From assembly GCA_031216445.1 (NCBI GenBank), contig CM062217.1:25982001-26046000 (forward strand): DNA of 64,000 nucleotides, written 5' to 3'. Positions 1 through 11,400 of this stretch are shown piece by piece. Position 1 is the stretch's first letter. Each line of letters opens with the position of its first letter. The position numbers and the translations under genes were made by a program. Under the pieces are notes generated by a model that was not told the DNA's origin, made no database searches, and was given only the letters and a program-made list of their open reading frames with translations. This DNA comes from Lateolabrax maculatus. Its lineage: Eukaryota; Chordata; Actinopteri; Acropomatiformes; Lateolabracidae.

Positions 1-1049
1 CCATCTCAACGCCCCAGATCAAGCGATCGATGGGTGGACCGTGTTCCAAACCGTCAGATTCTGGCAGGAGTTCGTTTACATTAATTAAGTTGTATGTATG
101 GAAGACCATTTCTACAAATGTGATGAAAAAAACACAAACCTGTAAGTCATTATAATGAGAACCTTTCTTGAAATAATAACATGCATATGAATTAAAATAA
201 AATAAGTCATTTTTACATATTCAAATACATATATATGATTACATTGAAAATAATTAATCCATTATTTTGAGATAATAAGTCATTATTTTGACTTACTAAG
301 TCATTATTATGAGAAAGTCTCATTATAATGACTTACAGGATCTTTTTTTTTCATCTCAAATGAACATCCATACAAACCTGATGGACAATGTGCATAATAA
401 TGCATACATTATTGTACTACCACTTTTACTTGAGTAAAGAATTTAAATAATTTGTACTATTGGTAGTCTGGTTGTATCTGTGTCAGTGGTGGGTGGGGCC
501 ACACTGTGGCTATTGTATTGTACATTAATAACAAAACACAACCTGTGCAGCAGGTTGACCCAGTAGAGTGCTGTTATATCAAATAATTGTCTTTGTTTCT
601 AAACATTATGACCATTTTGATGCCAAACCAACACACTAAAGTACTAAAGTATCACTTTATGTTTGAAGAGCTGTGACTTCTGGAAAGCAGGGGGATTTTT
701 TACCCTCACTTCCTTCTCTGAAGCATTCCTTGTAAAGTGATGTCAAAGGTCATTCTAAAAAGATGTCATTCAAAAATGACTCAGTATTGTAATAAGTAAA
801 CCCAAGAAAGTAACTACAGCTTCCTGCAGTGTGTTAACATAATACAATGACTGAGTATAATTAGGCCTGGTACAGAAACCTTAACCTCTATTGTTACTAC
901 ACAGATAATACTGGATTTCACAGCTGTGTAGTTTCTGCAATGCAGGCCCTGGGTCGTAGTGGTAATCCCATGGTCCTCATGGGGTTAAACAGGTTCAATT
1001 CAATCCTGTGTGACTCATGTATGTTTGATCATTTACATGCGTACGTGCC
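1..1049. other. Upstream AT-rich DNA, no gene seen
   Basis: No coding exon is recognisable. Positions about 200-340 hold repeated and partly inverted copies of an AAGTCATTATTTTGA-type motif (near 204, 270, 299, with inverted TCATTATAATGACTTA near 329). This could be a decayed palindromic repeat. The noxa1 promoter should lie here or just before 1241 but cannot be pinned down. Confidence 0.4.
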
Positions 1050-1241
1050 ACATTGACAGGTGAATTCTAGAGCCGGCGTGCCAGTGGGAATGTGGATGGA
1101 GGACTTCCTTGTAGCAACAGGGTGGAGACTCCTGAGGGGGCCGGTTTCACTCACTCTTACTTCCCTGTTGGCACATTGTGGAAGGCAGCAGTCACTGAGG
1201 CAGAGCTGGACACTGACTGAACTCTCATTCAGGAGTAAAAG
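1050..1241 (+). other. noxa1: Candidate non-coding 5' exon of noxa1
   Basis: The first coding exon begins directly after a polypyrimidine tract and AG at 2230-2231, so an upstream untranslated exon is expected. The best candidate donor upstream is AAAAG|GTAAGC at 1241/1242, close to consensus. The 5' limit is not visible and the start given is arbitrary. No TATA box or initiator could be assigned. A short open frame here (1060-1245) has no recognisable similarity and runs across the donor. Transcript data would settle it. Confidence 0.35.
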
Positions 1242-2232
1242 GTAAGCAGTCTGAATGTAGAGGCTTTATACAGTTTCTCTGATAAACTATTGAGCTTGTA
1301 TGAACTGAACAACATGTGCAGATAGGCACTGATTAAAGTACATGGAAGTAGTCCAGTAAAATTGTGCAGAATGTTACTGATTAACATCAGTGCAGTTTCT
1401 CTATAGGTTTCTTTTTTTATAATTTTTTTTAATTCACTTTTTAAAAGGTGTTATTCATTTTACATAGTTAACAGGTTTGGTGTAAGAATTTGTGTATTTG
1501 TTTTTCCAACCTACATATCTTTTACTTACTTCCCTCACCCGACCTCTCCCACTCTTTCTTATCTTCTTTCTTTGAGGCATTTTTCCACCTCTTAAGAACT
1601 CTTTCATTTAAATGCACACTTAATTTCTGAACCTATTTCTGTCTTTCGCTTACTTTATTTTGCTATTGAACTATATGCATATTGGTTACTGTGGCAAAAT
1701 ACTGAGGTCAACTTTATTAAATAATAACACATTGGCTGAAATGGAAAGAGAAAGAAAACTAAATTGCCTGCAAATTAAATTAGTGCAGCTTTATTCTTGG
1801 TGTTTGCACCCCTGATGATGAAAATAAATAAATGAAGTGGTGCAACATCCTATCAAATGCAAATAATAGGCTAAAACTATCTGAATGATACATATTGCTT
1901 CAGCTGACATATAATTTATCATGACATTCTGTACTATCACTCTAAAACATGTCTCAGAAGGTGTGTGTTCACCTTTTCTTCAATTTAATAGCATGTTTAA
2001 GTCATACGGAATTTGATGATTAGCTTTTATTCTTAAGTTTGTGAGTAGGTTGAAGTAAGTCCAAAATTTCACAGTTAGCAGTTTGATGAATTTGGGCCTG
2101 GACGTGAAAATAATTTCATCTTCCATGATTTACAACAACTGTCAAAATATCAAAAGCAAAGAACAAGTTGTCTGTTGTATGTTAATGTCTGTTATCCTGT
2201 GTGTCGCTCCCCTCCTGTCTCTGCTGTCCAGA

Positions 2233-2406
2233 ATGCCATACACTGAGTTCCTGCGGCTGTGGGATGAGGCGGTGCAGGCGTTGGACGCCAAGGACTGGCA
2301 AGGAGCCTTGGTCAAGCTCGAGCAGATCAGTGAGCCCACGTCCCGCACTCTGTTCAACGCTGCTACGGCTCACCTGGCTTTGGGACAGCTGGACCTGGCC
2401 GTGATG
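2233..2406 (+). CDS. noxa1: noxa1 coding exon 1 (start codon, first TPR)
   Basis: Encodes 58 residues starting [14 protein letters not shown], matching the N-terminal TPR helices of p67phox/NOXA1. The acceptor CTGTCCAG ends at 2231 and the ATG follows one base later. The donor is ATG|GTCTGT at 2407, canonical GT but weak. It is chosen because the residue spacing to the next exon then equals that of human NOXA1. Phase 0. Confidence 0.85.
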
Positions 2407-5400
2407 GTCTGTGTGTTTTGTGTGGGGGCAGACTCTCCAATATCATTATTTTGGTATTTAATCATAACTTCCATTACAACCCATAACGTTGCTGGTCCAT
2501 TAATAAGGGTTTATAAAATATTACTAATAGCTTTATAAATGGTTCATAAATAATTTACTTATGCTTTATAGATGAGTTATAAGCTATTCATAAGAACAAC
2601 ATGACATTTGCTATAGCTCTTTAGTTTATTAGAAGGACCACTTCAATGGACTATTTGATCCCTTTATGGAAAACAGGAACAGAGCATCTGGACTGAAACC
2701 ATTTACATCAAACTTAATAAGATTTACGGCAGCAGACTTGAAGGATGACTGTAAGAGCAGATGATTGTGGTCTTGCTGATGAAATAAAATGCTATAAAGA
2801 CAAAGCAAGTGCCAGCAAGAAGTAATCCAAACCCCTCAAGCGGCAGCAGCTGTCTCTTGAGCAAGATATTAAAACTCTATCTGCTATCTTCCACTGTCCA
2901 TCAGTCTTGACTTCACCACCACTGAACACTTCTACTGTAACGTTTCCATCTGTTCGTGTCCAGGCTGAACTTGTCTTTTCCCCTCTGTGATGTCCAGGTG
3001 TTAGACCTCGCCATTGCCAAGGATGAACGTCTTGCTGTTGCATTCTTCCAGAGAGCAGCAGTGATGATGCAGATTGACAGGTTGGAGGCCGCACCCCGTC
3101 CCAAATACTGACATACAGTCTACACTACATTATAGAATACATGCTTTGAAACCACTGCGACCCAATGTTTTAGAATGTCAGAGACATTGCTGGTGTCTTT
3201 AAAACAACTGACTCAAGAGAATCTTGAGAAATGAAATGAAAACCAGCATGCAGTCACTTCCTGGAGACTCTCTGTGAGGTTGCCAGGCAACCAGCAGAAA
3301 CTCCAGAAATTTACTGTGTCCGACGAAGGGAAAAAGTCAGACACATAACATCCCTGTCAATCCCCTACATTCGGTTTTAGTAAGCTTTTGTAGCACAAGG
3401 TTCTGCATTTTCATTTGGAAAAGTAGTTTGTCATCCATTACTGTACATCTCTCTGTTTGGCTGTTTCTGTGTTGCCGTATCCCCCAGGTTGGAAGAGGCT
3501 CTGTCAGACTGTATCTGGGCACAGAAACACATGAGAGGAAACACGGTCATTGACTACAGACAGCTGGGACTGCGCTTCAAACTCTGCAGCTGGCAGGTCT
3601 GACGTTCAGCCTCACACCCCACACACACACTGCAGCACACTTCAGCATGCTTCTCCTGACACGTTACAATGAATCCAAAAAAGAAATCCAGTCCGATCTG
3701 AGAACAGAGCAATCCGTGCTGTGTCATCACCTCCATTGTGTGGTTCAGATGTCACATACACCTGGTAACAAACAAAGCCTCATTGACGGAGGCTGAATAA
3801 GAGGTTACACAACATCTCATATTTCTCACAGTACATAAAAGACGTGCTCCACAGACAATGCACCTGTGTTCTCAGCCAGTCAGTAATGGCTAAACTGTGG
3901 TGCAGTGCAGCTAACATGCTTATAACCTGGGTTTAAAGGCTTTTATGGAAAAAAATCCCATCACATCATCAGACACCGTCAGCCTCATCCACCTCTGATA
4001 CGATGAAAGTGATGCAGCTTTGTGATGTAAACTACACGAAAACCATGCGGGTTGTCAAGGAAATCCATTGAGCTCAGTTTATTCTAAAACAATATTCTGA
4101 TTGGATTCCACATGAGCATGCATGATCATGGTAATGATGATGACGATGAAGGGGCTCAAAGGTGAAAACAATGGTTTGTGGACTGCAGAATCAGTGTGTG
4201 ATTGGTGGTTGAAAGGGTCATTTGTTTAGATATGCGGTGCATACATTTGACTCACTGACAGTGTCAAGGCTCCATGAAACGGATGATTGAACTAAATGGA
4301 AAAACAGCTGTTTCCTGGAAAACAGTGCATGACCTCATCCTCGGGGGGGAACCAGTGGGTGGCAGTAAGAGGTGTGAGACTGAGGCAGATTTTAGAGGTT
4401 TAAGGACCGAGTGGACACAAACAGATGCTAATTCACCTTGGGTGCCACAAAAAAAGACTTGTTCACAGAAATACTTTGAACTCTCAACCAAAATTATTGC
4501 GTATTCCCTATAACTAATTGGTTTGCTGTCAGTGAAATGTTCCCATTTCATGGGACCTTTAAATTCAAACTTCAGAATGTAAAAATACCCACAAACAACC
4601 CAATTCTAATGCATGTGGACCTCAAACTTAGTAATATTTTGAAAATTAGTGGTATTTTGGTGATACAAGATATTGGTGTTCATGTAACCATCATATGTAT
4701 GAAGATCAGATACTTGATAAAGAAAGCTAAGACACAACAGAATGACAGACAAGCCTTTCCCTTTCTCTTTAACTCCCAGTTGTTGGAATGTCTCTGTCAG
4801 TGCAGTATTTTCTTAGGAATTGTAGAACAAATTACCAGTTGAACACACTGAGCTGGAGCTCTTAAATATACACAAAAAGGACCCGAACATCACCAAGGTA
4901 GTTTGACAATTTCTATGACACAATGAAAAAAAAAGGATAAATAATGCATCCTGCCACATTTCTCTGACAATGTTATTCCTCGAGGTGGAAGAACTTGTGA
5001 AATTGGCACAGGTCTCTGGTTATTTAAATCACAACTACAGCAAAAGCATCTAATGCACGGACACATCACCCTGATGAATACTCGAATAATAATGCTGCAT
5101 TTTAGCCTTTGTAGCAGAAAAGTGTTTGCTGATCCTGCAGTGTCTTAAAACTTTAGTGCATGGGGAGTTATTGTTCCAAAACTAGAAAGTAAGTTTGGAA
5201 ATACATAAATTTAAGTGAAGTAATCACTGTATCATTGCTACTGGACCCCATACAGACAGTTTATTTTGGTAAATCGTGCTGTAAACTTTCTGTAAGTGGG
5301 TTTTCACAGCAGTAAAGATAATGTGAGTATTTATGGGATAGTACTGAAATGTGTAACTGTGATGTGTCCCCTAGGTGTTATATAATGCAGCAGCTGTGTA

Positions 5401-8400
5401 CTGCCGGATGGGCCAGTGGGAGCAGGCCAGGGAGGTCCTGCTGTCAGCTTCCCAGGAGAGAGGGGGAGGTCGAGGGGGAAACATAGAGGTGGCTTTGGAC
5501 AGCGTCCTGGTGAGTGGCACGACTTTCAGAACAGACTGGGGAGACAGTTTGCTGACGAATTTCCAAAGTAATTTGCCATCGCACTGTTTATGTTGCACAT
5601 GTTCATGCTTCCAACACCTGATAGAAGGATAGAAAGATGAGGACGGTTCTCTGAATGGAGTGACATTTGGTCACTTGCTTTAAAGAGACAAAGAAATGGA
5701 AAACAGTGAGTCACTGGCAGTTTTCTTCTGACTGGTTCGATGCGGGCAGGCAAAACGTGCTTCCACATGCTGCCACTCACCCAGTCAGGAATGAGCAATA
5801 TTTGAATCAAAGTCTGGTAACAGCTTTGGGTTTGTTTGGGAGCGGAGTACATGTCAATGGGTCCGGTTTTGCTGCTTGCCCCATTAAGAGTAGGCAGGAA
5901 CATAAAATCTAACCAAAACTATGACGCATTTTTAAGAAATCCCAGCTGGCTGCCCTCTATCAGATCAATCAGCTTTCCTCTTCTAAAGAAGCTTTTTTGG
6001 TTTGTTATTTAACCTTTATTTATTCAGGGAACTTTCACTGAGCCCAAAACGCCCCTGACTTGGAAGCTGACGTGCTCCAATGGAGCAGTTGGGGTTGGTA
6101 GTAATGAGGGGACATACTTTTTCACTTTGCCCACCCAGATTTATCCTGCCAGTCCGGGGATTAAACAAACTTTAGAATGACATCTCACTGTGTTAAGCCC
6201 AACCCCATTAACCTGCTTCAATATAAATATCATCATTGGAAGTAAAGGGGCCATTTCATTGTGTCTTTAGGGGATAAGTTTAGGTGATTTTGTAAATATT
6301 TATGGTAAGAGGGGAGGCTATGGTTATTAAAAAAAACTGTTTAGCAACTGTTTCACAAAACAAATGCAGGTTGTTCAGGTCAGAGCTGACTCCAAAAGCC
6401 CAGTGCTGAGAATGAAATGAAATGCTCCTCTCCTGACTTTTCTTCAATGATATTTTGCCCATATATTCTGACATAAAAGAATTATTCTAAACAAAGCCAC
6501 TTGAAAAACATATGTACGCACAGTCATTGTCAGTTGCATTCTAAGGGAACTTTACTCTGACTTTAACAACAGCGGGAGGAGGTTCCGGATCCCCTTATGG
6601 TGCCTGAGGGTGTGGTGTTTCGTCCCAGGAAACAGGATGTGGAGCAGCTGCAGCAAAGAGACTTCCTGGGCAAAGCAAAGGTAGTGTTAATATGGACCCA
6701 AATACACATTTTTGGCCCCAGCTATAAGGCCCTGCCAAGCAGCTGAGCACCTGCTCTTGGCTTGATGTGTGTGGGATTTAAAGGCAGGTAAAGGTACGTG
6801 AGGTCAGCCTGATACCCACTGCAGGGCCTAATGATGGAGCAAAACATCATTTACATTTACTCTAACATGAATGTAACATGCCTCCAGAGGAAGCCTCACC
6901 TAACTTCTGACACATTTCACTATGTGTATTGATAACTTCAGACAGAAAATTGTCATGACATATCATGCCATTTTGATAAGAAAGCAATTGCTTGGTTAAA
7001 ACAATGCTTTCTTTTCAACAGTCTGATTAGTAATCTAGATCTGCTTTCCTTTAAAAACTGCACCCATATTGTTTGATTACATCCAAATCCATACATGAGT
7101 CATTCACACTGTCCATCCATCAGAATATGCTAACTTTGAAATAATACACTATGAAATATTTTCCATGGAAATGAAACCCCTTCTGAAGTCAGGTGTGTGG
7201 AATTCAGTCATGTATGACGCTGTACTTGCAGGTGATTTCCTCCATGATTCCCAATGACGATTTTGGAGGCTTTGAACCTCTGAGGCTGCAGGTAACAATG
7301 ACCACAGAATCAGTTTGAATGAAGATATTGTCATCAGTTGCTCCCTTTGCTAACCATCACTTCTCTTCTCCACAGAAACCCGGTTTCTATGAGCCCAAAG
7401 TGGATGGAGCTCAGTGAGTATTATCACCAGTCAAATAAATATTGTTAAGCTGAGGTGGTGAGAAGGTAATACTGAACAACACATTACAGTAAAACAGTGC
7501 TCATAGATGTATAGCTGATTTCACCTTTTACTACCTATTAGGGATTCTCGATACATGCGCATGCGGATCCCTTACATGGCTAGAGGCCCGGGGCAGCTGA
7601 CTGTGCCGGGAGGGGCCATGGTGTTTTTATTTGGCGAGGAGGACAGGGATGGGATGGCAACTGTCATATACGATGGACAGGTGAGGAGAAAGAAGCTGAG
7701 TCAATAATGAGCCAAAGATACAGTGTCAATCTTAGAGACTGATTGTGTGGGAGTGTTGTGTTGGGGTGTGTGAAGAAAATCTCTGTTTGTCTTCCTCAAG
7801 CTTTAAAACAGGTCTGATACAATTACGTGTAAGATTAGAAGTTTTAAAGTTGCATTACGTTATTTTTTGGCCACATGGGGGCAGCAGAACAAATCCCTTT
7901 ATAATATTTTAATTTAAATTGATTGATAAGTTGATTTATGAACCAGCAGAGGATTTTCACTTGTATCTGTAGCTCCCCTTGACTTTACGGAGCTTTATAG
8001 TGAGTTTCAGCTCACTCTCACCACTCTCACAATGCAGTTTCAGCCTGTTTTCAGAGAAAAGGCCAAAACCCACTCTACCCTACCTGCTTAGGGTTTTGCC
8101 TGAATACGAATACATTATTCAGAAACGCACAGATAATGCACCACCACCTCCCGTTATATTCACTACTTCCAGGTTTTCAAGAAAATCATGCAATCCTGCA
8201 AATCTGACTTGTATATCTCCCCCTCCTATTTTCACTGTTACTTTTCATCTGGATTACCTGAACTAATCAGCTTTTATTTAGACATATTTTTGAAGGTTTA
8301 TATATTTTATTATTAAATTAATTCAGATACATGGTTACAATACAATTTCTTTGGCAGATAAACGTATAGATATGAGAAGTATAAATGGCAGTTGAAAGAT

Positions 8401-11400
8401 ATGTAATGCAGAAAATTAAGCAGACCAGACCATTTCTAACAAGTCCAGTTAATGCCTCACCCTCTTTGGGCATAATTTTAATATATAGGATACATGTAAT
8501 ATATAATTTTATTGCAGGTTCCATAAAATCTAATAATATTTCATCTTTGAAACCCACCATGTGTAATTTATATGCAATCATTCCTCTTCAGTTTGTTAAA
8601 ACCCACAAATTTACAGGCACACTACTGAGAATTTGGTGATTGGAATTTGGTCAGTGTCTATTTTATTCCAGTTTCTGACTTTTAGTCCTTTGTTTTTCAG
8701 AGAGGACTTCTGCCAGTGTCCCTGCTCGAACCTGCAGATGTCAAGACGTCCAAAGGCAAAAAAGAGAATGTAATGTATTTGTCCATATAATAACATACAC
8801 TTTATGATGCTTCAACTAATATATGTCAGGCTGGTCTTGAGAGCTGTTGTCAGGGAGAATGCATGAAAATGTTCTTTCTAAAATTAAAGCCCTTCAGCCA
8901 TATCAGTGTGGAGTTTACTCTCCTTTCAACAAAAGATACAAGAAGAAATTAAAAATGTTTTAATATTGAAAAAAACAAAACTCTTGTCTTCTTCCACAGA
9001 GAGTTCCCAGTGGTATCCCTCTCCCACCAGGACTCAAGCCACCCACTCGGCCAAATGCCCAGCCCAGCCCTGTAGCTCCTCCTCGGGGTAAAAAATCAAT
9101 CATGCACCTCCTGGTCCTCCTACTCCACTTTCTCTTAAATCCTCCTGCCTCAAAAGAGGAAAACCTCTTCACCTTCTTTCCTCTGATCTGCTCCAACAAG
9201 CACTTAAAGTACAACAGATCATTCCAGGGTCAGAGCAATATTTTGTATGTGTACTGTCTGTGAAGGAATTTTCCTTCTTGTATGTTAAATTTCCCTGTTG
9301 TAGGTTAAAGGTAACTTAAGACAGTGCTTCACAGGTCAGGTCAACTGTCTGTCTCTGTTCGCCTGTCTGTCTCTGTTCGCCTGTCTCACTCTGTGTGCCT
9401 GACAAGGCCGAGTTGGCTTTGGCCTCTGGTAGACCAAGGTCTGCTAGATATCTTCTGTTTTCAGGTTTAGACACAACAGGCTGGCGCCTGGTTGTTGATG
9501 CTGGATAAGAGAGACTGTAGAGAGGCTATGCTGTTGCTAGGACAGCAATGGTTGACGTCTTTCCTTGTTTGGATCTGATATCCAATAGACTCCTCACACA
9601 TGACAGACTGAGTTAGGAATAACCCTGTTTGGATATAGCGGAACTTATCAGTTCTGGGGAGGGTTAAATACTGAGCTTCAGGACACCATCTTCAGATTTG
9701 GGTAGCAGTACGCTGTGATTCAGAAGTGGTGTTTCCCTTTTCTCTTCGATTGAGCTTCAATAAATATTCCTGTGTAAGACATCCAGGTCTCCTGAAACTT
9801 CTTGTTAGAGTGAACCAGCTCTAAGATTTCCCTCACACTGTCTGGCACTGTTGCTTCATCTCTATTACATGGTTGTCTCTTACTGAATTTTTGAATGCAC
9901 TGAATTTGCTTTGAAAGAAAAGGTTTTTGAAGTACTGTGTTAAGACTTTGTGTTGCTTGTCGCCAATATTTTCACAAAGGCAGAGATGTTAGATTGTAGG
10001 TCTGTAAGTGTGTGCACCCAAAGCCCAAGCTAGTATGAAATTCTTGTTGCTGTCCCTCCAACATAGCTCAGCAAGGAAAATCTGTACAGGGAACCAAAAA
10101 GGTGGATTTTCTTTTGCAAAAAAGAACAGTAACTTTGAAAGACTTTTGAATATATTTTTCTACAGACAACGACAGTGGATTATGTTCCGCACCAATTACA
10201 ATGAATTTTCCTTAGAAATTGGTCTTTTAATGGCTAGTATGAACAGGAAGAATGATTACAGCAAGGAAAAGGTGTTTCAATGATCATACAAGCATGTGAG
10301 TATTGCTTGAAGATGAAAAAACGTGAACCTATCCTTTAAGCAAAGCTGCTGCTGTGAAATTAAAACTGCAGCTTCCAGTAGGCTTTAGACTCACTGTTGT
10401 GTTTGCCCTTTGTTTTTTGTATTTGAATTTGTCCAGTGCCACAGACTCTGAGAATGTGTACTCGTCTAACCTTCCAATAGACTTGTACTGTGTTTGCTCA
10501 GACTACCTGTATTGTGCTTTCCCTGCAGGAAGTTTTACCTCCTTCACTCCACCGCCATCCTACACAACTGCCACCCACGCACCGCTGCCAGCCTCAGAGC
10601 CTCCCCAGTACACAGCCAACGCAGCCAGCAACCAGGTAATATCCCCCTCTGAAAAGCCACACTCATCTGTGCAAGCTGAAAGGTGGGATCACATCACAGC
10701 TCTTTTCCTCGCACATCCAGCTCATGACACACACAAACTCACTTTCCCTTTCTATCTACCTGATCTAAATATAGAAAGATAGTGCGGACTTGCGAAGAAA
10801 CTGCTTTGTAAGGATGAACTTAGCAGGGGGAATTCTGATGTGTCCCGATTAAGTCACTTTGACGCTCAGGGGAGGAAAAGGTAGACAGCGTTTGGATATA
10901 AATATTCTGTTCTGTCGCTGCGTGCCACAGTGACCTGAAAAGACTAATTCTTATGTGAAATAACTAATGGACTCCCTGTTCCACATTTGCAATGGACTAA
11001 CAGTTTCTCTCAATCAAGATTACTCAGGAAGATTTCAGTTCAAATTGATTAAGATGATGCACATGTTCTACCCTGCAGTGAATGAACCATGGCAACCTGA
11101 GAAAAGGCAACAAGAGATACCTCATTTAATAACTTACACGTACAGGGAATTAGTCTCATGCAGAGGCTTAATGAGGTGTCAAAGTACTGGATATACACAT
11201 ACTACACACTTCATCATATACTGTACAGTCAGCATTCACATTATTTTAAAAATGTCAAACACAAATCCTGTCATCAGTTTGGTCTATTTTATCCTGATCT
11301 TATACTGTAGAATTTATACCTTATTTATCTTGGAAGGCTGATGTCAAGTCTGATAACTAATGTCATAATAAAACTTCATAATAACCCACAAGCGTCCCAA

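Noticed and set aside
1060..1245. Open frame in the upstream region
   Set aside because: No recognisable similarity, and it crosses a strong donor; better read as untranslated exon.
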